Below are positions 8,895 to 17,881 of a stretch of 64,000 nucleotides of DNA, one piece after another. Both the position numbers and the translations under genes were made by a program. Numbering within the stretch: the stretch's first letter is position 1; each line of letters begins with the position of its first letter. This DNA is from Rheinheimera soli. Lineage in GTDB: Bacteria > Pseudomonadota > Gammaproteobacteria > Enterobacterales > Alteromonadaceae. The notes below the pieces were generated by a model. It was not told where the DNA came from and did not search any database. It was given only the letters and a program-made list of their open reading frames with translations. The DNA is taken from the NCBI RefSeq assembly GCF_021290985.1, contig NZ_JAJOYU010000007.1, forward strand, positions 62,001 through 126,000. The letters are read 5' to 3'.

Positions 8895-9057
8895 AAAGAG
8901 TCTCCGATGAAATGAGTGAATAAAAGTATGCATGGCTTAAAGGCTGATTACCAGAGTTTTATCCCAGCGCTCTAAGGCCATTGCTGTCATTAAAAGTTCA
9001 TCAAAAAAAGTAAAACGCCAGCCTTACAACCTTTTATTCTGGTGATAATTCAATTCA

Positions 9058-10083
9058 TTGGCTTTGACTGTGCAAAACAAAAGACAACGTTCTCTGTTAC
9101 CTGAACTGATCCGGCTGGAGGCGCTGATCGATACTTTACCTGCCACTGTAAAAGCCACAGAATTGGCACGCTTTCAAGCTGGCCTGCATTCATACCCCAG
9201 TTATCTAATTGAATTGGCCACTTTTGATGCGACTAAACCTACGCTGTTGCTAACAGGTGGTGTGCATGGGCTGGAGCGTATTGGTTCTGCAGTGCTGATT
9301 GCCTTTCTGGAAAGTTTGCTGCAAAGGCTGGAATGGGATCATGGTTTGCAGCATCAGTTAAGCCAGTTGAATGTTTTATTTTTACCTATGGTGAATCCTG
9401 TAGGTATGGCGACTCACAGGCGCAGTAATGGCAATGGTGTGGATTTAATGCGTAACGCACCAGTGCACTGTGAAGATAAAGCGGCGTTTTTAGTAGGAGG
9501 ACAGCAGTATTCAGCTCGTTTGCCCTGGTTCAGAGGCAACCCGGAACAACCCGAAGCTGAAAATCAGGTGTTGTTTGAGCTGGTGCGGCAAAAGTTATTT
9601 CAAAGCTCTTTTAGCATGGTGCTGGATTGTCACTCTGGTTTTGGTCAGGTCGACAGGATCTGGTTTCCTTATGCCAAAAGCCGTAAACCTCTGCCACATT
9701 TAGCCGAACTCTACCGCTTACGCCAGCTATTGTTTGACAGCTATCCGCATCAGGCATACCAGTTTGAACCTCAGTCGCTGCATTATTTATGTCATGGCGA
9801 TTTATGGGATTATTTGTACGACGAGTCGTTGCAGCACAGCACAGTGTTTTTACCTTTAACTCTGGAAATGGGCTCATGGAACTGGGTGCGCAAAAACCCC
9901 TTTCAGTTGTTATCCAGTTTAGGTTTGTTCCATCCGGTTAAACCACATAGGGTAAAACGGGTACTGCGTACTCATTTAACCTTGTTTCATTTTTTAATAG
10001 CAGCCACAGCGTCACACCAGCAGTGGCGGCGGGCGATGCATCCACGCATGCTCAGGCAAGAGGCAATGGAGCTATGGTACTGA
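9058..10083 (+). CDS. M14-family zinc carboxypeptidase-like protein
   Basis: A 341-residue cytoplasmic protein (no signal peptide) with the peptidase M14 metal site: HGLE in TGGVHGLERIG (His and Glu ligands), the second His in LDCHSGFG, and a catalytic Glu in LTLEMGSW. NPVGMATHRRSNGNGVDLMRN matches the substrate-carboxylate Asn/Arg region. The domain resembles the succinylglutamate-desuccinylase/DUF2817 branch more than classical digestive carboxypeptidases. The start is TTG 9058; no ATG or GTG in frame serves better, and the ribosome binding site is poor. Its 3' end overlaps the next hydrolase gene, indicating an operon. Confidence 0.8.
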   Translation: MALTVQNKRQRSLLPELIRLEALIDTLPATVKATELARFQAGLHSYPSYLIELATFDATKPTLLLTGGVHGLERIGSAVLIAFLESLLQRLEWDHGLQHQLSQLNVLFLPMVNPVGMATHRRSNGNGVDLMRNAPVHCEDKAAFLVGGQQYSARLPWFRGNPEQPEAENQVLFELVRQKLFQSSFSMVLDCHSGFGQVDRIWFPYAKSRKPLPHLAELYRLRQLLFDSYPHQAYQFEPQSLHYLCHGDLWDYLYDESLQHSTVFLPLTLEMGSWNWVRKNPFQLLSSLGLFHPVKPHRVKRVLRTHLTLFHFLIAATASHQQWRRAMHPRMLRQEAMELWY

Positions 10084-10886
10084 CTTATGGTACTGACCAG
10101 ATGGAATTAACTGCGGATCAAACCCCGGTGCTGCTGCTGCGTGGCTTATTACGTGAAAGCAGGCACTGGCTGGACTTTCCAGCCTTGTTAAGCGAAAAAC
10201 TTCAGCGGCCGGTATTGACGCTGGATTTACCTGGTTGTGGGGTGTTAAACCAACAGAGATCTGCCACTTCAGTGCCTGCGTTACGGCAACAACTGCAACA
10301 CCAATGGGCAGAGCGCTACCCACAGTATCAGGGGAGGCCGCTTCATCTGGTGGCTATATCCATGGGTGGTATGCTGGCGCTGGACTGGGCGCTTGATGCG
10401 CCACAGCAGGTGAAGTCTCTGTCGATGATTAACAGCAGTAGTGCCGGTTTAAGCCCGTTTTGGCACAGACTGCAGATGCGTAATTACTTAAAAGTATTGT
10501 TATCTGTGTTGGCAGGCCCGATACAACGCGAAGAGCTGATATGGCAAATGACGGTCAGTTCAGCACTGCAGCCTGAGGTTTTAAAACAATGGCAGCAATG
10601 GGCTATAGAACACCCCGTCAGTCGCATCAATGCATTACGTCAGCTTTGGGCTGCCAGTCGTTTTCGCTCTGAGCTCAGGCCACTATGTCCGGTGTTTATT
10701 GTGTCTGGTCTGGCGGATCAACTGGTGTCGCCCCTGTGCAGCGTAGCTTTAGCCAATCAACTCAATGCACCTTTACTGACACATCCTACTGCAGGCCATG
10801 ACTTGCCTCTGGATGCGACCCAGTGGCTGGTCAGCGTTATAGATCAAAATTTAAATGAGGTTTACCGGCAATATAATTGCGCCTGA
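10074..10886 (+). CDS. Alpha/beta-hydrolase
   Basis: A 270-residue alpha/beta-hydrolase fold protein. Visible elements are the strand and oxyanion region PVLLLRGLLRESRHW, the nucleophile elbow AISMGGM (Ser), the acid in SGLADQLVSP and the His in AGHDLP, so the triad is complete. I take ATG 10074, which overlaps the preceding gene by 10 nt; the frame opens at GTG 10023, but those residues lie inside the upstream gene. The substrate is unknown. The final 50 nt overlap the convergent DTW gene. Confidence 0.8.
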   Translation: MVLTYGTDQMELTADQTPVLLLRGLLRESRHWLDFPALLSEKLQRPVLTLDLPGCGVLNQQRSATSVPALRQQLQHQWAERYPQYQGRPLHLVAISMGGMLALDWALDAPQQVKSLSMINSSSAGLSPFWHRLQMRNYLKVLLSVLAGPIQREELIWQMTVSSALQPEVLKQWQQWAIEHPVSRINALRQLWAASRFRSELRPLCPVFIVSGLADQLVSPLCSVALANQLNAPLLTHPTAGHDLPLDATQWLVSVIDQNLNEVYRQYNCA

Positions 10887-11514
10887 AGGTGGTGAAATAG
10901 GCTGCTAAATCCTCACTTGCCTGCTGATCTCCGGCCAACTCCAATACGGCAATGCCTACTTCAGCAGTACAAAGCTGATGTTCATGGGCGGCTTCGCGCA
11001 ACTGATACAACGAGCTTTTTTCTGGTTGAATGCCAAGCACAGGAAAACCATCTAAATAAGGGCTTTTGCTGAACATCTTCTTAGCTTCACGCCAGGTTCC
11101 ATCCAGCATCACAAAAAGTGGAATTTTATCGCCAGTCTTGACCTGGTTGATACAACGCTCAGCCGCCGCGTATTGCTGAGGGAATACCACTATCGGGGCG
11201 TAACGGGGATTTTCCAGCAAAGCTAAAAGCTCTGGATCAGGTTGGGTTCTGTCCCAGACAAAGGCAAAGTTTTCCGGCGCTACATCGGCAATTAAACGCC
11301 CTGTATTGGTGGGCTTATAAGCTTCGCCTTTGTACATAACAAAACAAAAGGCACTGCGGCTGGATGGTTTGGGTTTGGCTGCGCAAATACAATCCGGCAC
11401 CGGCAATAAACACAAAGGGCAGCGAATAACACGGCTACCACGGGCATTAAATACCCGGACCGTTTTTTGTAATTCGCGCTCTCGCAGCGCCATCACTGAA
11501 TTGATATGAGACAC
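10837..11514 (-). CDS. tapT: DTW-domain tRNA-uridine aminocarboxypropyltransferase
   Basis: A 225-residue DTW-domain protein. It has the zinc-type cysteine cluster CPLCLLPVPDCIC near the N-terminus and the name-giving DxTW motif as LDGTWREAKKM. The family, typified by E. coli TapT (YfiP), transfers the 3-amino-3-carboxypropyl group of SAM to uridine to make acp3U, at position 47 in TapT. The start codon is GTG 11514 with AAAGGA 8 nt upstream. It converges on the alpha/beta-hydrolase gene with a 50-bp coding overlap. The subfamily assignment (TapT versus TuaA) is by overall resemblance. Confidence 0.85.
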   Translation of the reverse strand: MSHINSVMALRERELQKTVRVFNARGSRVIRCPLCLLPVPDCICAAKPKPSSRSAFCFVMYKGEAYKPTNTGRLIADVAPENFAFVWDRTQPDPELLALLENPRYAPIVVFPQQYAAAERCINQVKTGDKIPLFVMLDGTWREAKKMFSKSPYLDGFPVLGIQPEKSSLYQLREAAHEHQLCTAEVGIAVLELAGDQQASEDLAAYFTTFRRNYIAGKPHLNFDL

Positions 11515-11578
11515 AAACCGGATCCTTTCTTACCGCCAGACACCATGCCTGAACGGGCGGCGGCATTGTACTTAAGCC

Positions 11579-13324
11579 TTAGTCTTTTGCATACTCTGCT
11601 TCATACAAAGCTTTAAAACGTTGGCTTTGTGGATAAGGAAATACATCCTCGACCACGCCATCACGAATTCGCTGTTGTTTCTCCTGCCAGTAGCTTGCAT
11701 CCATCAGTTCAGGATGGCTTTGAATTAACATCTGGCGGATATCATTTTGTGCTGTGACATAAGTGGTAATTTGTTCAGGGAATACATCACCAGGGCCCAC
11801 CGAATACCAGGGCTCATTGCTTAACATATCATCGTAGTTATCGGTTTTTGGAATAGTGCGGAAATTGACATCCAGCAGGTACTGCACTTCGTCGTAATCA
11901 TAAAAAATCACCCGGCTGTGGCGGGTGACACCAAAGTTTTTCAGCAGCATATCACCAGGGAAAATATTGGCGGCAATCATGTCTTTCAGCGCCTGACCAT
12001 AATCCGCCATCATCTTCGCTTTTTGCTCATAGCTTGCCTGCTCTAAATACAAGTTCAAGGGCAGCATGCGTCTCTCAATATATAAGTGTTTGATAATGAC
12101 TCTATCGTCTTCAATCTGCATTGAACCAGCTATGCTCTGCTGCAATTCTTCCAGTAGCTCCGGGCTGAATCTGTTGAGCGGCAGGGCAACGTCTGAGTAT
12201 TCCATGGTATCGGCCATACGGCCCACTCTGTCGTGTTTTTTCACCAGCAGATAACGGGCTTTGACGGTGTCACGGCCAAATTCTTTGGTTGGGGCAAATT
12301 TGTCGCGGATCACTTTAAACACATAAGGGAAAGAGGGCAGGGTAAACACCATCATCACCATGCCCCTGATACCTGGCGCTGCGACAAACTGATCGCTGGA
12401 TTTATCCAGATGTGTCAGCAGTTCACGGTAAAACTCGGTTTTGCCTTGTTTATGCAGGCCAATGGATGAGTAGAGTTCGGCCAGAGTTTTATGCGGCAGC
12501 AGCTCTTTCAGAAAATGCACCAAAGCCGAGGGCACCGTCATTTCCACCATAAAATAAGCGCGGGAAAAACCAAAAATAATGGTCATTTGTTGTGGATCTG
12601 TGATCAGCGTATCGACATAAACACCCTGATCTTCATCATGCAGCAGCGGAATAATAAAAGGCTGCTGCCCGTCTGGAGTTACCACCCGCCCCACAATATA
12701 AGCCGCTTTGTTGCGGAAAAATAACGATTTTAAAATATCAAAGCGCACCAAGTGCACAGGGAAGTGACCATGGCTGGACTGACCGATAAAAGTGCGGACC
12801 AGCAGGCGGATATCCCGCTCTAAATCAACAAAAGGTGCCTGCAAATGAAAGCTGGCAACAATAGCTCTGATGCTTTGTTTTAAGCCATATTGAGCCGGAA
12901 AATAACTTTCATACACCGAAGCTATTGGAGCGGGCAGGCGTTGTTTGCTTAAGGTTGATTCGACAAAAATATTCTGATTATGAAAATACTTACGCTCGTA
13001 CAAACGGCAAAATACCGAGTTATAAAAGGTTTCAGCCAGCTCAGCCTGAGGATGAAATAACAAATACTGCTGGTACTGTTGCTTCACCTGTTGCCACAAA
13101 CAGTCATTTAATTCAGTGCCTGTCAGCTTTTGCTGCAGTAAAGCCAGGGTTTCGCTCACCCTTAAATCGTAATAAGAAATACGTTCTGAGCTGATACGTT
13201 GTAATTCCAACCAGTTCTTTTGGGCATAACTTTGCTGGGCCAAAGCGGTGATTTTTTGAAACAAGCTAAAATGGCGGCGAAAGCCCTTTAAAATAAGATC
13301 AGCTATTTCTGTAGCTTGCAGCAT
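11579..13324 (-). CDS. aceK: Isocitrate dehydrogenase kinase/phosphatase AceK
   Basis: A 581-residue bifunctional enzyme of normal family length (E. coli 578). It phosphorylates and dephosphorylates NADP-dependent isocitrate dehydrogenase, steering carbon to the glyoxylate bypass. The ATP-binding loop APGIRGMVMMVFTL and lysine in YVFKVIRDKF are intact, as is the catalytic Asp in FYDYDEV. The start is ATG 13324 with AGGA upstream; a GTG two codons earlier is less well spaced. Unusually, no aceB or aceA gene is adjacent. A different NAD-type dehydrogenase gene lies at 59.4 kb, but AceK's known target is the NADP enzyme. Confidence 0.95.
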   Translation of the reverse strand: MLQATEIADLILKGFRRHFSLFQKITALAQQSYAQKNWLELQRISSERISYYDLRVSETLALLQQKLTGTELNDCLWQQVKQQYQQYLLFHPQAELAETFYNSVFCRLYERKYFHNQNIFVESTLSKQRLPAPIASVYESYFPAQYGLKQSIRAIVASFHLQAPFVDLERDIRLLVRTFIGQSSHGHFPVHLVRFDILKSLFFRNKAAYIVGRVVTPDGQQPFIIPLLHDEDQGVYVDTLITDPQQMTIIFGFSRAYFMVEMTVPSALVHFLKELLPHKTLAELYSSIGLHKQGKTEFYRELLTHLDKSSDQFVAAPGIRGMVMMVFTLPSFPYVFKVIRDKFAPTKEFGRDTVKARYLLVKKHDRVGRMADTMEYSDVALPLNRFSPELLEELQQSIAGSMQIEDDRVIIKHLYIERRMLPLNLYLEQASYEQKAKMMADYGQALKDMIAANIFPGDMLLKNFGVTRHSRVIFYDYDEVQYLLDVNFRTIPKTDNYDDMLSNEPWYSVGPGDVFPEQITTYVTAQNDIRQMLIQSHPELMDASYWQEKQQRIRDGVVEDVFPYPQSQRFKALYEAEYAKD

Positions 13325-13530
13325 AACCACATTTCCTGAAGTACCTTAGTTCAGAAATAACTGAAATCCGACCAGATATCAATTGTTGGTTGCGTTGCTC
13401 CTCCTAACTTTTTAACTGTCAGTGAAGCTTATAGCCCACAAAAATGGTGCGAAGGCTAGAGTGTGCTGATGTTTTAGCGTTTTACCCTTTATGGGTTCTT
13501 AGAAGCAAATGCAGGCTACATTATCAGGAG

Positions 13531-13554
13531 CAGTTGTTGAGTTAACAACAACTG
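13531..13554. promoter_or_regulatory. Perfect 24-bp dyad, candidate operator of the accessory operon
   Basis: CAGTTGTTG and CAACAACTG are exact inverted repeats around the 6-bp spacer AGTTAA, 57 bp before the start of the unrecognised membrane-protein gene. The position fits an operator over or next to a promoter. It is not a terminator: there is no T tract and no gene ends here in the plus direction. Confidence 0.5.
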
Positions 13555-13610
13555 GACTCACGCAATAACGTTGTTTATAGTCGTTTTATCAAAGGTATAG
13601 GGACAACCTG

Positions 13611-15332
13611 ATGTTAAAAATTGCTGTTATCGTTGCTTTGTTTGGATTTCTTATAGCGTTGTATGCTGCCCGACGATATAAAATGTGGATTTTTTCAGCA
13701 CTTCTAGCGGTACTACTGGGCATGATGTATGGTCCGCCGCGCTACGTGCTTTTTTCAGACACCACTCGCCCAGTGCAGTATCAAGGTGCTAACGATTGGG
13801 TTACCTATGGCTGGCAGATTAATCCATTATTTCCGAACGAGAAGTATGCAACTGCTATTAAGTTTCGGCACAACAGTAAGAGTTATTCTCAACTAAATCC
13901 AAATGAAGTTCGGCAAGCGGCTATGCCTTTTGGGGTACCACGAGGCCCACTGTCAACTTACTTATGGTGGCTACTGGTGCCGTTTTGGTTGGCTTTTAAT
14001 TTGTCGCTAATGGGTTTGCGAAGATTATACCGCTCGCTTCGGGGTTATCGACAAGCCTATAGTACAGCTTGTATGCAAGACACAATAAATGCTTACCAAC
14101 ACTTTATTCAGCAGCACAATAGGGGCTTATTGCGGCCATGGCGTTTACTCAAAGCTGCGCAAACGCGGCAGCATGCTGTGTATCAAAAGTACGCTGACCG
14201 GTTGACCTTTTTACAGCATCTCAATAGTCGGCGAGCGGAACACAGCGATCCGAATGAGAGGCGGGAAATACATCGTTATGGCGCCTTATTAAACAGCATC
14301 TGGGAAATGGTGGCTTGGAATCAGTCACAACAACAACTCGGCTTGCCGCTACAACTTCAGATTATCAGCGAGATACGCTGTACGATAGGGAATGGCGTTA
14401 TTGATTACCCGAGTATTTCGGATTACTTAAAAGCGAGCCTGTCTCGACAGGAGCGTAGCTGGCTCGAACAATATGCCGCGACCAGCGGTATCGGTAGCTT
14501 AGATTCCCTTGTAAAGCGACACGACATATCCACCCAGCAATACGCAAAAGCCCTAATGGCAAAAGATTGGAGTGAGCTGACAACTTGTGTGGCTGATTTT
14601 AGGGCGCGCTTGAAGGCGGATCCATCGCTGCAGTCTTGTGAAAATATAGACAATGCGCTGGATATAGCTGGTCACTATCTCCGGCTAGCTGTTTTATCGG
14701 CCCTGCCAGTAGACACCAGAGAACAATACTATCGTAGGCAACATAAACGGATTATCGCCCGGCTGTTTAGTGAGGCATTGTCACGCTTTTTACCCGATGA
14801 ATTCAGTCATATAAACGGCAACCCCAACTTCTTTATTTCTCCGGCTGGTGCAACTATATCCAAGCTTGGTAGTTTGAAAGTGCAGTTGGTATTTGCTGGC
14901 AGCATGTACAACGATGGCACCCCTCGTTTTACGAATCAATTTGAGCTGCAACTGGACTCTGGTGCTGAATGGACAATGTCCGGGCAGTTATTAAGTGAGC
15001 AGACAAAATCAAGTTCCGACCAAGCTCCACTTCGAGATACAACTATGAGTGTCACCAGCGCGCTGAAGCCGCCGATAAGACGCGTTAACGCGCGGGTAAC
15101 TGGTGCGTTGAAACAAGGTCCGGAAGCCCTTAAGGTGATACTCCAAGAAATTGATGAGGCGGCGAAAGCATTCGTAAAAGATGAACTTAAGGAAGAACTC
15201 TTTGGTGATGCAATCAATGCGGCAGAAGCATTTGTTAGTGAGCAGCTAGAGTTTTTTAGCGAGAGTATATTGAACGCATCAGCCAGCGCATTGGATGGTT
15301 TGTTTGGCTTATTAGACGAGGAAAATACATGA
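13611..15332 (+). CDS. Unrecognised membrane protein with a large cytoplasmic domain
   Basis: A 573-residue protein I do not recognise. Two membrane helices lie at about 2-20 and 24-42 and a third at about 118-138 (LWWLLVPFWLAFNLSLMGL). About 75 residues between the second and third would be periplasmic. The remaining ~430 residues are helical, basic in the middle (around RHDISTQQYAKALMAKDW and YYRRQHKRIIARLF), and end in an acidic amphipathic region (AAKAFVKDELKEELFGDAI). It is coupled by ATGA to the SH3-domain gene behind it and preceded by a perfect dyad. CTA, ATA and GCG codons look commoner than in the flanking core genes, by eye only, which would fit transfer. Confidence 0.65.
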   Translation: MLKIAVIVALFGFLIALYAARRYKMWIFSALLAVLLGMMYGPPRYVLFSDTTRPVQYQGANDWVTYGWQINPLFPNEKYATAIKFRHNSKSYSQLNPNEVRQAAMPFGVPRGPLSTYLWWLLVPFWLAFNLSLMGLRRLYRSLRGYRQAYSTACMQDTINAYQHFIQQHNRGLLRPWRLLKAAQTRQHAVYQKYADRLTFLQHLNSRRAEHSDPNERREIHRYGALLNSIWEMVAWNQSQQQLGLPLQLQIISEIRCTIGNGVIDYPSISDYLKASLSRQERSWLEQYAATSGIGSLDSLVKRHDISTQQYAKALMAKDWSELTTCVADFRARLKADPSLQSCENIDNALDIAGHYLRLAVLSALPVDTREQYYRRQHKRIIARLFSEALSRFLPDEFSHINGNPNFFISPAGATISKLGSLKVQLVFAGSMYNDGTPRFTNQFELQLDSGAEWTMSGQLLSEQTKSSSDQAPLRDTTMSVTSALKPPIRRVNARVTGALKQGPEALKVILQEIDEAAKAFVKDELKEELFGDAINAAEAFVSEQLEFFSESILNASASALDGLFGLLDEENT

Positions 15333-15805
15333 GCAGAGGACGTTTCAGTTGTAGTATCGTTGTCTCAATAGGCGGGTTGGTATTGGTGGGGAATGCGTAT
15401 GCGTCGACCGGTGAGCGTATAGGCAAATTTTTAGGTGAACTGCCATTAATTGATTCTGTTATTGCTCAAATCAAGGAAAACCGCGTAGCAGTAACAACCA
15501 GAGCTAACCTTAGTCAATCCCTGACAACCAGACCTGGAGGAGAGCTGAATGAAGGCATCACGATGCAACCCACAGTATGGGTTCGTGCCGATCTAAAGCC
15601 CCCCAGGGCTAATTTGCGTAAATATCCAAGCACTGCCAAAACAAGTCAAATAATTGGGCAAGTGACGTCCGGCTCCCGATTACAAGTCAGAGCCAAACAT
15701 AATGAAGGCACTTGGTTAGAAATCACGGACGATCGCGGCTTGCAAGGTTTTATCCACGGCTCTCTGGTGACTGTTAAAAATCCGCATAACAATGCCACAA
15801 AATGA
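15329..15805 (+). CDS. Secreted bacterial SH3-domain protein
   Basis: A 158-residue protein with an N-terminal signal peptide or anchor (about 8-25, ending NAYAS). A linker is followed by a C-terminal bacterial SH3 (SH3b) domain at about 88-150: RADLKPPRANLRKYPSTAK, then IGQVTSGSRLQVRAKHNEGTWLEI and LQGFIHGSLV. SH3b domains bind peptidoglycan or peptides in the periplasm. The start overlaps the stop of the membrane-protein gene as ATGA, so the pair is co-translated and probably acts together at the inner-membrane/cell-wall interface. That joint role is inference. Confidence 0.75.
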   Translation: MSRGRFSCSIVVSIGGLVLVGNAYASTGERIGKFLGELPLIDSVIAQIKENRVAVTTRANLSQSLTTRPGGELNEGITMQPTVWVRADLKPPRANLRKYPSTAKTSQIIGQVTSGSRLQVRAKHNEGTWLEITDDRGLQGFIHGSLVTVKNPHNNATK

Positions 15806-15867
15806 AAAACGTGAAAAAGGGGTCAGGTCCTGAGGGATCCCCACGAATTTAAGCATGTAAATCATCT

Positions 15868-17059
15868 GTCCCGTTCATACCGTTCACACGATCTGGGCTC
15901 TTAAATTCAACAGGTTTTTGTTCGAAACTTAGCCATCAACCGGTTGTAACTGCTAAAAAATCTGTCAACTTTGCCGGATTTTTTTATGCCTGTTGCTTCT
16001 GGTTTGCCGCTTTTCTGTTTTTTAGGCAGAGCAAAGCTGCATTCTATGTGAACGCTGTTTTGGCCTTGCCGAAAAAACTACCTCTCAGCTATTCCGGAAC
16101 ATAATACCCACACAAAACCCCATGCCACGCGCTCACCCACTGCGCTTTTTCTGCATTTTTATTCCGCTTGCCTTTCCATACTTCGGCTGGTGTTAACCCA
16201 GCTAAATTCTGGTGCGTGCGGATGTGGTTATACCAAGCCCGATAAATATCCAACTCGGTTTGCAAGTCACAATGACCAAAATCCAGTTGCCTGAATTTCT
16301 CTTTAAAAGTACCAAAAAATCGCTCTATACGACCGTTTTGCCAGGGGCTGGCGACGGCAGTTGTTTGCTTTTTTATCCCTAATAATTTCAGGCAGCTCTT
16401 CAGCCACCAGGAATTAAAACAGGATTCGTTGTCTGATCGGATTAATTTTGGCAATCCGAATTGCCGGATCGAACGACAAATTTCGAGTAGCAGCACATCG
16501 GAATGTTTGGATTTTAGCTCCCGCAACGCAATACTTAGCCTTGAGCCGTGATCTACTATGCCAAGAACCAGCTTCTGCTGTTTATTTAGAGTGACAGTCG
16601 TTAAATCCATGCCCCAGGTTTGATTAACAGCTACTGTTCTGGGGGGAGTATTTTTCATATTTCTTCGCAACACCTTGATTTGATACTGCTGATTTTTCAT
16701 CTGGTAGTACACAAAGGTTTTGCTGACGCTATCGCCGTTGTGGTTGTAGCGCTGGTTAAACAATTCAGCCACTTTGCCAGCGCCATAGCCAGATATGGCT
16801 GCCAGATACAGCACTTTATCAATCACCCACAGCGGCTTTTTACGGTTTCTGCAAGAAGACGGAGCAGGTAAAGCTGCTTTGATGGGGCTGGCGTAAAAGT
16901 TAGGTTTGAGTGGTGTTACTGTCAAAAACAGTCGAAACAAAAGCAAGAGCAAAGCCCGCAACGGAAGTTGCAACAACAGCAAAAAATACAACATAAATCC
17001 CTGAAATCGTTTGGCTTGGTGTGTCGATTTTATGGTGTAAAGGATAAATGATGGGAACT
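15868..17059 (-). mobile_element. Candidate insertion sequence with a DDE transposase
   Basis: One transposase gene (16089-16994) is flanked by imperfectly matching inverted ends: about 15868-15890 on the left and about 17035-17059 on the right, sharing CCC, TCAT and a TT-ACAC block when the right end is reverse-complemented. No target-site duplication is visible, so the ends are tentative. A short string (GGGGTCAGGTCC) of a kind often seen next to mobile DNA lies just outside on the left at 15819. Confidence 0.45.
16089..16994 (-). CDS. DDE (rve) transposase, stand-alone integrase-catalytic type
   Basis: A 301-residue transposase with an intact retroviral-integrase-type triad: Asp in WGMDLTTVTL, Asp in LIRSDNESCF and Glu in WQNGRIERFFG. 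A helix-turn-helix-like segment (LAAISGYGAGKVAELFNQRY) precedes the catalytic core. The first ~28 residues are strongly hydrophobic (Leu/Phe-rich), a feature also seen in other stand-alone integrase-catalytic proteins. There is no separate orfA. It resembles IS481-like elements. The frame is full length, so the element may still be active. It lies between two accessory genes. Confidence 0.85.
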   Translation of the reverse strand: MLYFLLLLQLPLRALLLLLFRLFLTVTPLKPNFYASPIKAALPAPSSCRNRKKPLWVIDKVLYLAAISGYGAGKVAELFNQRYNHNGDSVSKTFVYYQMKNQQYQIKVLRRNMKNTPPRTVAVNQTWGMDLTTVTLNKQQKLVLGIVDHGSRLSIALRELKSKHSDVLLLEICRSIRQFGLPKLIRSDNESCFNSWWLKSCLKLLGIKKQTTAVASPWQNGRIERFFGTFKEKFRQLDFGHCDLQTELDIYRAWYNHIRTHQNLAGLTPAEVWKGKRNKNAEKAQWVSAWHGVLCGYYVPE

Positions 17060-17135
17060 GTGGACTGCACGTCCCTGATGAGCGGGGGCATCCAGGTCAA
17101 ATCAGCAACAAGCGCCGAAGTGACGCACAGAGTGG

Positions 17136-17837
17136 TTATTCTTTGACGTATAAGCCGTGGGTGACTCCACCCTCAGCATCAAAGCAATGCTTAATAATAT
17201 CGAACCAGCGCGGGTCATTATGCTCGAAATTGCGGAAAATGGCGTAAGCCACAATGTCTGCCAGTTGGATCAGGCGTGATGCCTTTGAATCCAGAAATAC
17301 AGGTACTTCGGCGTAGTTTTTGGTTTGGCCCCATGTATGGCCAGAGTATTTAAACTCGCGTGCTAAGTTCTGGATCCGCATTTCAGTTGAGGATTTATCC
17401 AGAATCATCAGGCCACGTTGTGGATCATCATATTTTTGATAAACCCGCTTGAGAAATAAATCAAAACGACTGACTAACTGTTCAAAAGCATGCTCAACAG
17501 GATCGACACCAACCAAGGCTGATTTTTTAACTACTGCACCAAATAACCGCAAAGAACGCCCATGGTGGGCCACTACAGCGTCCTGTAGCACTTTATCAAG
17601 AGCACTGAGCCGGTCTAGCAGTGCGTGAGCTTTCCAACCTTCACGGCCTGAACGCATGGGGGAACCGTGTAGTTCAACAGACCAGGGATCTTGCACATTA
17701 AAAGACTCAGCGACAGTATTCAGTGTTTGCTCAACCCAGTGTGTTTTAGTTTCAAAGATAGACACTCCGGCTAACACAAAGTATTGCTGGTTAGGATCGG
17801 CGACAGAGCCTGATTCGTCGATGTAGAGTAGATGCAT
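17136..17837 (-). CDS. DUF3800 domain protein
   Basis: A 233-residue DUF3800 protein. The acidic motif at the very N-terminus (LLYIDESG), the internal LMILDKSS and the C-terminal QLADIVAYA match the family, which is thought to have an RNase H-like fold with an acidic metal site. The biochemical role is unsettled; members are often found beside mobile elements and in defence-rich regions, as here next to a transposase. A strong terminator (17854-17881) ends only 16 nt before the start codon, so expression probably needs read-through or starts almost at the ATG. The possible ribosome binding site is GGAA. Confidence 0.85.
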   Translation of the reverse strand: MHLLYIDESGSVADPNQQYFVLAGVSIFETKTHWVEQTLNTVAESFNVQDPWSVELHGSPMRSGREGWKAHALLDRLSALDKVLQDAVVAHHGRSLRLFGAVVKKSALVGVDPVEHAFEQLVSRFDLFLKRVYQKYDDPQRGLMILDKSSTEMRIQNLAREFKYSGHTWGQTKNYAEVPVFLDSKASRLIQLADIVAYAIFRNFEHNDPRWFDIIKHCFDAEGGVTHGLYVKE

Positions 17838-17853
17838 AGCAAGTTCCGGATGT

Positions 17854-17881
17854 AAAAAAGGCCGCGATATCGCAGCCTTTT
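17854..17881 (-). terminator. Intrinsic terminator or attenuator just before DUF3800
   Basis: On the minus strand AAAAGGC-T-GCGAT pairs with ATCGC-G-GCCTTTT (one mismatch) and is followed by T6. Its end is 16 nt before the DUF3800 ATG at 17837. Confidence 0.7.
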
